From the NCBI GenBank assembly GCA_031553685.1, contig JAVBLE010000003.1, forward strand, positions 1 to 64,000: a stretch of DNA of 64,000 nucleotides. The letters are read 5' to 3'. This document shows positions 60,977 through 64,000 of the stretch, one piece after another (the first letter of the stretch is position 1; each line of letters opens with the position of its first letter). Below the pieces are notes generated by a model. The model was not told the origin of the DNA. It saw only the letters and a list, made by a program, of their open reading frames with translations, and searched no databases. The stretch comes from JAFGVL01 sp031553685. Its GTDB lineage: Bacteria; Bacteroidota; Bacteroidia; Bacteroidales; Paludibacteraceae. A program made the translations under genes and the position numbers.

Positions 60977-61007
60977 CAAAGGTAGTAAATATAGTTTCGA
61001 GTTACAA
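60977..61007 (-). promoter_or_regulatory. Promoter of ruvX-def
   Basis: On the minus strand TTG (61005-61007), 20 bases, TACCTTTG (60977-60984), 24 bases before the ruvX ATG. Confidence 0.5.
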
Positions 61008-61017
61008 GTTCTGCGCA

Positions 61018-61051
61018 TTTGCTAATAAATCTAAAAATGGTATTAAATTTG
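61018..61051 (+). promoter_or_regulatory. Promoter of the TonB-C-like gene
   Basis: TTTG (61018-61021), 22 bases, TAAATTTG (61044-61051), 33 bases before the start at 61084. The spacer is at the long end of the usual range. Confidence 0.45.
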
Positions 61052-61083
61052 TAGAGTTTGATTGAATATAAATTTTTTACAAT

Positions 61084-61761
61084 ATGAAGCGATTATTTTT
61101 CCTATCATTTATATTGTTCCCATTTGCAGCCATGGCGCAAACGGCGAATGATTATGATTGCCCAAGACCGAAATACGATTGTACCCAAAAGAATTCTGTT
61201 TTATATTTGGATGAATTATATGTGCTCGCCGAAATAAATGTATACCCGAAATGCAAATGGATTAAGGATTATTCCATTCAGCGAGATACAACTAAAACAA
61301 ATAAGTTTAGAATACATAAATTCAAAATACAAAGGAAATATTATGTTATGGAAAGACATTTTTCGTATCATATCAAAACAGGAAAAGATACAATAGTTGG
61401 TCAAATTGATAATGAGACAAGATGTTTTGAATGGAATAATCTTTCGGGATATTTAATGGACAACATTCGCTATCCGGATTCGTTAATTCGTCAACTTCGT
61501 ACAGGCACTAATGATTTGAAATTCAGCATTGATGCCGATTATAACATTAAAGATGTTGAATTGATTGTTGTTAAAGGGAATGATTTTGCCCAAGAAATTT
61601 TGCCGGTACTTCAATCTATTCCTAAAACACTAATATTACCGATACAATGCGATGCAAAATATTCTATGCGCATAAATTTTAGAATAAGGGCAAGCGAAAG
61701 TGATCAATGTTGTATTATTTCACCCTTGGGTCATGACGATATTATAATATTTTGGAAATAA
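61084..61761 (+). CDS. Secreted protein with a possible TonB-C-like domain
   Basis: The 225-residue protein has a signal peptide cleaved near residue 19 (AMA-Q). No family is certain. The segment IRYPDSLIRQLRTGTNDLKFSIDADYNIKDVELI (split: RYPDSLIRQLRTG and DLKFSIDADYNIKDVELI, about 133-165) and the following FAQEILPVLQSIP resemble the C-terminal domain of TonB-like proteins, which starts with YP and a two-strand DADG/xIKDV element. If so, it is a soluble stand-alone TonB-C-like protein. It ends 8 bases before the next gene and should be co-transcribed with it. Confidence 0.55.
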   Translation: MKRLFFLSFILFPFAAMAQTANDYDCPRPKYDCTQKNSVLYLDELYVLAEINVYPKCKWIKDYSIQRDTTKTNKFRIHKFKIQRKYYVMERHFSYHIKTGKDTIVGQIDNETRCFEWNNLSGYLMDNIRYPDSLIRQLRTGTNDLKFSIDADYNIKDVELIVVKGNDFAQEILPVLQSIPKTLILPIQCDAKYSMRINFRIRASESDQCCIISPLGHDDIIIFWK

Positions 61762-61769
61762 AATTGACT

Positions 61770-63002
61770 ATGAAAGAACTACTAATCCTACTGTTTGCAA
61801 TTCTGCCTCTTGCAGCAACGGCACAAAGCAATACCCAAGACGAAGGCGTAGTAATCAACGGTGTGCGCTGGGCAACGCGCAATGTGGACGAGCCCGGCAC
61901 ATTTGCCCCAACACCCGAAAGTGATGGTAAATTTTATCAATATGAAAAAAAGAAGGCTTGGAAAACAACAGGCAGAGTTTGGAAATGGGATAAATATTAT
62001 CATTCTGTTATTAGTTGTTGTTGGAAAGCCGAAAACGACCCCAGCCCCGATGGTTGGCGTGTACCTTCCGAAGAAGAATTCAAGAGTTTGTTAGAAGAAG
62101 ACAGAGTTAGTAGTGAATGGGTAATACAAAACGGTGTATATGGCGCAAAGTTTAGCTGTAAAATTACCGGAAATTCCATTTTCCTGCCTGCTGTCGGACA
62201 GCGTTTTGGAGGTTATAATAAAAGTTATCGCAAGGCAGGAGAGCTACGCAAAGAAGGTACTTTTGATAAAGGAAAATTTGGAGATTATTGGTCGAATTTT
62301 GGTCAGCATTTTTCCTTTTTTGAAAAAGATTTTGCTCCAGAACTTTCTATAAGTGGTGAAATTACATGCAGTTATATTTCGCTTTATGGTCGTTCTGTGC
62401 GTAGCGTCAGTGTATTGCCCGCAAAAAAAGTGTATCCTCACATAGACACTTCCGACAGCACCCGACTTAAAGACGAAGGAGTAATGATTAACGGTGTGTG
62501 CTGGGCAACGCGCAACTTGGACGCACCCGGCACCTTTACCGCCAAGCCCGAAAACGACGGAATGTATTACGAATGGAAAACAAAAAAGGCTTGGACACTA
62601 ACTACCGACAATCCAAAACGGAATGGTACACTTTACACAAGCGTTATTTTTGAAAACGATAAAGATGTTTTTCCATCGGGTTGGCGTTTGCCAAATGAGA
62701 AAGAAATATGGGCATTACGAGACACTGCTAAAGTAATGAGTAAATGGATAAACCAAAATGGTGTAAATGGTATGCAGATTATTGACAAAGCCACCGGAAG
62801 TTCTATTTTTCTACCTGCAATAGGTTATCGTCAAAACTATAATGGGGAATGCGGCTATAGCCATGAAGGGATCTATGGGACTAACGATAAACATGGACAC
62901 TATTTGGGTTTTAATAGTCAGGATGTTTATCCGTATGTAGTTTTCTTAAATTACGGTCATAGAGAAGCCGGAGTTCCTGTGCGCTGTGTGGCGGAAAAAT
63001 AA
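61770..63002 (+). CDS. Secreted protein with two FISUMP (Fib_succ_major) domains
   Basis: The 410-residue product starts at the ATG giving MKELLILLFAILPL with a signal peptide to about residue 19 (ATA-Q); a TTG six codons upstream is not needed. Two copies of the Fibrobacter succinogenes major paralogous domain follow: DEGVVINGVRWATRNVDEPG at about residue 25 and DEGVMINGVCWATRNLDAPG near 235. Each has the later DGWRVPSEEE / SGWRLPNEKE and FLPA(V/I)G elements. The domain is common in surface proteins of Bacteroidota and its function is unknown. It lies 8 bases after the preceding gene. Confidence 0.8.
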   Translation: MKELLILLFAILPLAATAQSNTQDEGVVINGVRWATRNVDEPGTFAPTPESDGKFYQYEKKKAWKTTGRVWKWDKYYHSVISCCWKAENDPSPDGWRVPSEEEFKSLLEEDRVSSEWVIQNGVYGAKFSCKITGNSIFLPAVGQRFGGYNKSYRKAGELRKEGTFDKGKFGDYWSNFGQHFSFFEKDFAPELSISGEITCSYISLYGRSVRSVSVLPAKKVYPHIDTSDSTRLKDEGVMINGVCWATRNLDAPGTFTAKPENDGMYYEWKTKKAWTLTTDNPKRNGTLYTSVIFENDKDVFPSGWRLPNEKEIWALRDTAKVMSKWINQNGVNGMQIIDKATGSSIFLPAIGYRQNYNGECGYSHEGIYGTNDKHGHYLGFNSQDVYPYVVFLNYGHREAGVPVRCVAEK

Positions 63003-63082
63003 ACAGCTATTATCTGAAGCGATTGGTTGGACGAAAATAATTTGTAAATAAGGTGAATACAAAAACAATCACTTGTTATACA

Positions 63083-63113
63083 GTAAGGGTTTCACTCAAA
63101 GTGAAACCCTTAC
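63083..63113. terminator. Hairpin after the FISUMP gene (dispersed palindrome, copy 2)
   Basis: GTAAGGGTTTCACT (63083-63096) and its exact complement (63100-63113) form a 14-bp stem with a 3-base loop, followed by TTTG. It is the same design as the palindrome at 59748-59782. It could stop the FISUMP transcript, though the T-run is short. Confidence 0.55.
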
Positions 63114-63185
63114 TTTGTTAAACATGGAATGTTTTTTAGTGTTTTTTATTTGATTTGGGTTTCTTAACCCTTGCGTCTTTTTCGC

Positions 63186-63255
63186 TATCTTTGCGTTTCA
63201 AAAAAATTAAAAACAAAAGAATATGTACAATTGGTTTGAATGTAGAACCAATTGT
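63186..63255 (+). promoter_or_regulatory. Possible short transcript with terminator upstream of the integrase
   Basis: TATCTTTG (63186-63193) is a consensus -7 box without an obvious -33. About 30 bases on is a 13-codon frame (63223-63264, MYNWFECRTNCFI). Inside it ACAATTGGTT (63227-63236) and AACCAATTGT (63246-63255) form a 10-bp hairpin followed by TTTATTT. It may be an attenuator-like leader, a small RNA or the element boundary; which one is unclear. Confidence 0.35.
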
Positions 63256-63298
63256 TTTATTTAAATAATTGATTGTCAATATAATAAATGTTATTTCA

Positions 63299-63364
63299 TT
63301 AAACTAAATGTGTTAAACTATTATATTTCATTAAACCATATATTAAACTAAAATACTATATTTG
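63299..63364 (+). promoter_or_regulatory. Direct repeats and -7 box upstream of the integrase
   Basis: TTAAACTA occurs at 63299-63306, 63313-63320 and 63343-63350, with the variant TTAAACCA at 63331-63338. They are followed by TATATTTG (63357-63364), which fits the -7 consensus. The repeats could be sites for a regulator or for the recombinase's arm-binding domain. Confidence 0.5.
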
Positions 63365-63381
63365 TGAAAAAATAATATAGT

Positions 63382-64000
63382 ATGGCAGGTGTAAAGTCAA
63401 TAGCTCGGTTTAAACTTATATGTTACACAAGCAAGAAACTTGCTGATGGTAACCACCCTATTATGTTGCGTATTACTTATGGTAAATCTGTGTATAAAAG
63501 TACAGGTTACTCATGTAAAGAAAATGATTGGGATAAGAAGGGAGAGTTTATTAAAAATCGCAAATACCCTGATGTTGATATGGTAAATAAATACCTATCT
63601 GATTTTAAAGCTAAGGTTGTTTCTAAACGCAATTATTATCAAAGTAATGAAATATTATACACAGCTAAAAAGTTGGCTGATAGTGTAGAAGATGTATCTG
63701 TTCAATATAATAAGTTAAGTGTTGTTCATTACTTAGAAAACTATATTTCCAATTTAGCACAGATAGGATCAAGCAAACACACTCGTAATAGCTACTCTAC
63801 ATTATTAAAAAGGCTAAATAAATTTAGAAAGGGTAAAGAGTTATTATTTACAGATATAGACACTTTTTGGTGTCAGCACTTTTCTAATTATCTGAAAAAT
63901 GAGGGGCTTAAAAATGGGTCTATTAATACAATTTATAGCAAATTGAGTTCAATTTATAATATTGCTATTGATGATGACATAGTGCCTTTAAACATGTTTC
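63382..64000 (+). CDS. Tyrosine recombinase (phage-integrase family), N-terminal part
   Basis: The frame begins at the ATG giving MAGVKSIARFKLICYTSKKL and is open to the window edge (206 codons seen). The N-terminal Arm-DNA-binding-type domain (about 1-100: GNHPIMLRITYGKSVYKSTG, then CKENDWDKKGEF) and the SAM-like core-binding domain (about 115-206: HYLENYISNL, KHTRNSYSTLLKRLNKF, FSNYLKNEGLKNGSINT) are typical of Bacteroidota mobile-element integrases. The catalytic Arg/His/Tyr domain lies beyond the window. The gene probably marks the left end of an integrated element. Confidence 0.9.
   Translation, partial: MAGVKSIARFKLICYTSKKLADGNHPIMLRITYGKSVYKSTGYSCKENDWDKKGEFIKNRKYPDVDMVNKYLSDFKAKVVSKRNYYQSNEILYTAKKLADSVEDVSVQYNKLSVVHYLENYISNLAQIGSSKHTRNSYSTLLKRLNKFRKGKELLFTDIDTFWCQHFSNYLKNEGLKNGSINTIYSKLSSIYNIAIDDDIVPLNMF

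Noticed and set aside
1..64000. tRNA or rRNA genes
   Set aside because: No cloverleaf-like or ribosomal RNA signature was recognised by eye; a tRNAscan or covariance search would be needed to exclude one fully.

Overview
The window looks like part of a Bacteroidales chromosome (phylum Bacteroidota). The evidence is a SusC/SusD pair beside a surface pectate lyase, proteins with type IX secretion-type C-terminal domains, families largely confined to this phylum (DUF4301, DUF4836, DUF4105, the RelA/SpoT paralogue with a degenerate HD domain), and many promoters of the Bacteroidota form TTTG (or TTG)-N18-22-TAnnTTTG. The genus cannot be fixed from sequence alone. Composition is uneven: the susC/susD region is AT-rich, while the rel gene near 57.4-59.6 kb is visibly GC-richer.

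Layout. 0-2.1 kb: a candidate 6S RNA and a DUF4301 gene. 2.2-13.3 kb: a pectin-type locus (SusC, SusD, PL1-like pectate lyase lipoprotein, large secreted multidomain protein). 13.3-24 kb: housekeeping genes (BASS transporter, acyltransferase, lptD, gpsA, lysS, mgsA) and an MFS transporter flanked by inverted copies of a structured repeat. 24.4-34.4 kb: leucine genes leuA, leuC, leuD and a second LeuA-like synthase, all on the minus strand. They are split by at least six unrelated genes, and leuB is absent. Upstream of leuA lies a well-formed transcription attenuator with a Leu/Ile-rich leader peptide. 34.7-37.3 kb: a broken rhuM, a DUF6261 gene and palindrome-rich DNA. 37.4-42.5 kb: uxaA, uxaB and, divergently, uxaC, the galacturonate catabolic enzymes that would use the product of the pectin locus. 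42.5-54.7 kb: a small outer-membrane barrel, pgi, a Trp attenuator followed by a lone trpB, DUF4105-ung-pdxT, pdxS, an ABC ATPase/permease pair, an RDD protein and a DUF4836 lipoprotein. 54.8-64 kb: an M6-like protease with a sorting domain, rel, def-ruvX, two small secreted proteins, and the start of a tyrosine recombinase cut by the window edge, probably the end of an integrated element.

The most unusual feature is the density of small dispersed repeats and their positions. Two copies of a 150-200 bp inverted-repeat element with matching target duplications both sit in 5' untranslated regions (lptD and trpB; in trpB it separates the attenuator from the gene). A different ~90 bp repeat lies just upstream of two other start codons in the same relative orientation. 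Another family is inserted in frame inside lysS. A nuclease-like GxxExxY gene bounded by inverted repeats sits between leuC and leuD. An 88 bp insertion breaks rhuM. Two amino-acid attenuators (Leu/Ile and Trp), a candidate 6S RNA and a promoter motif shared by the M6 protease and rel genes are the best regulatory findings.
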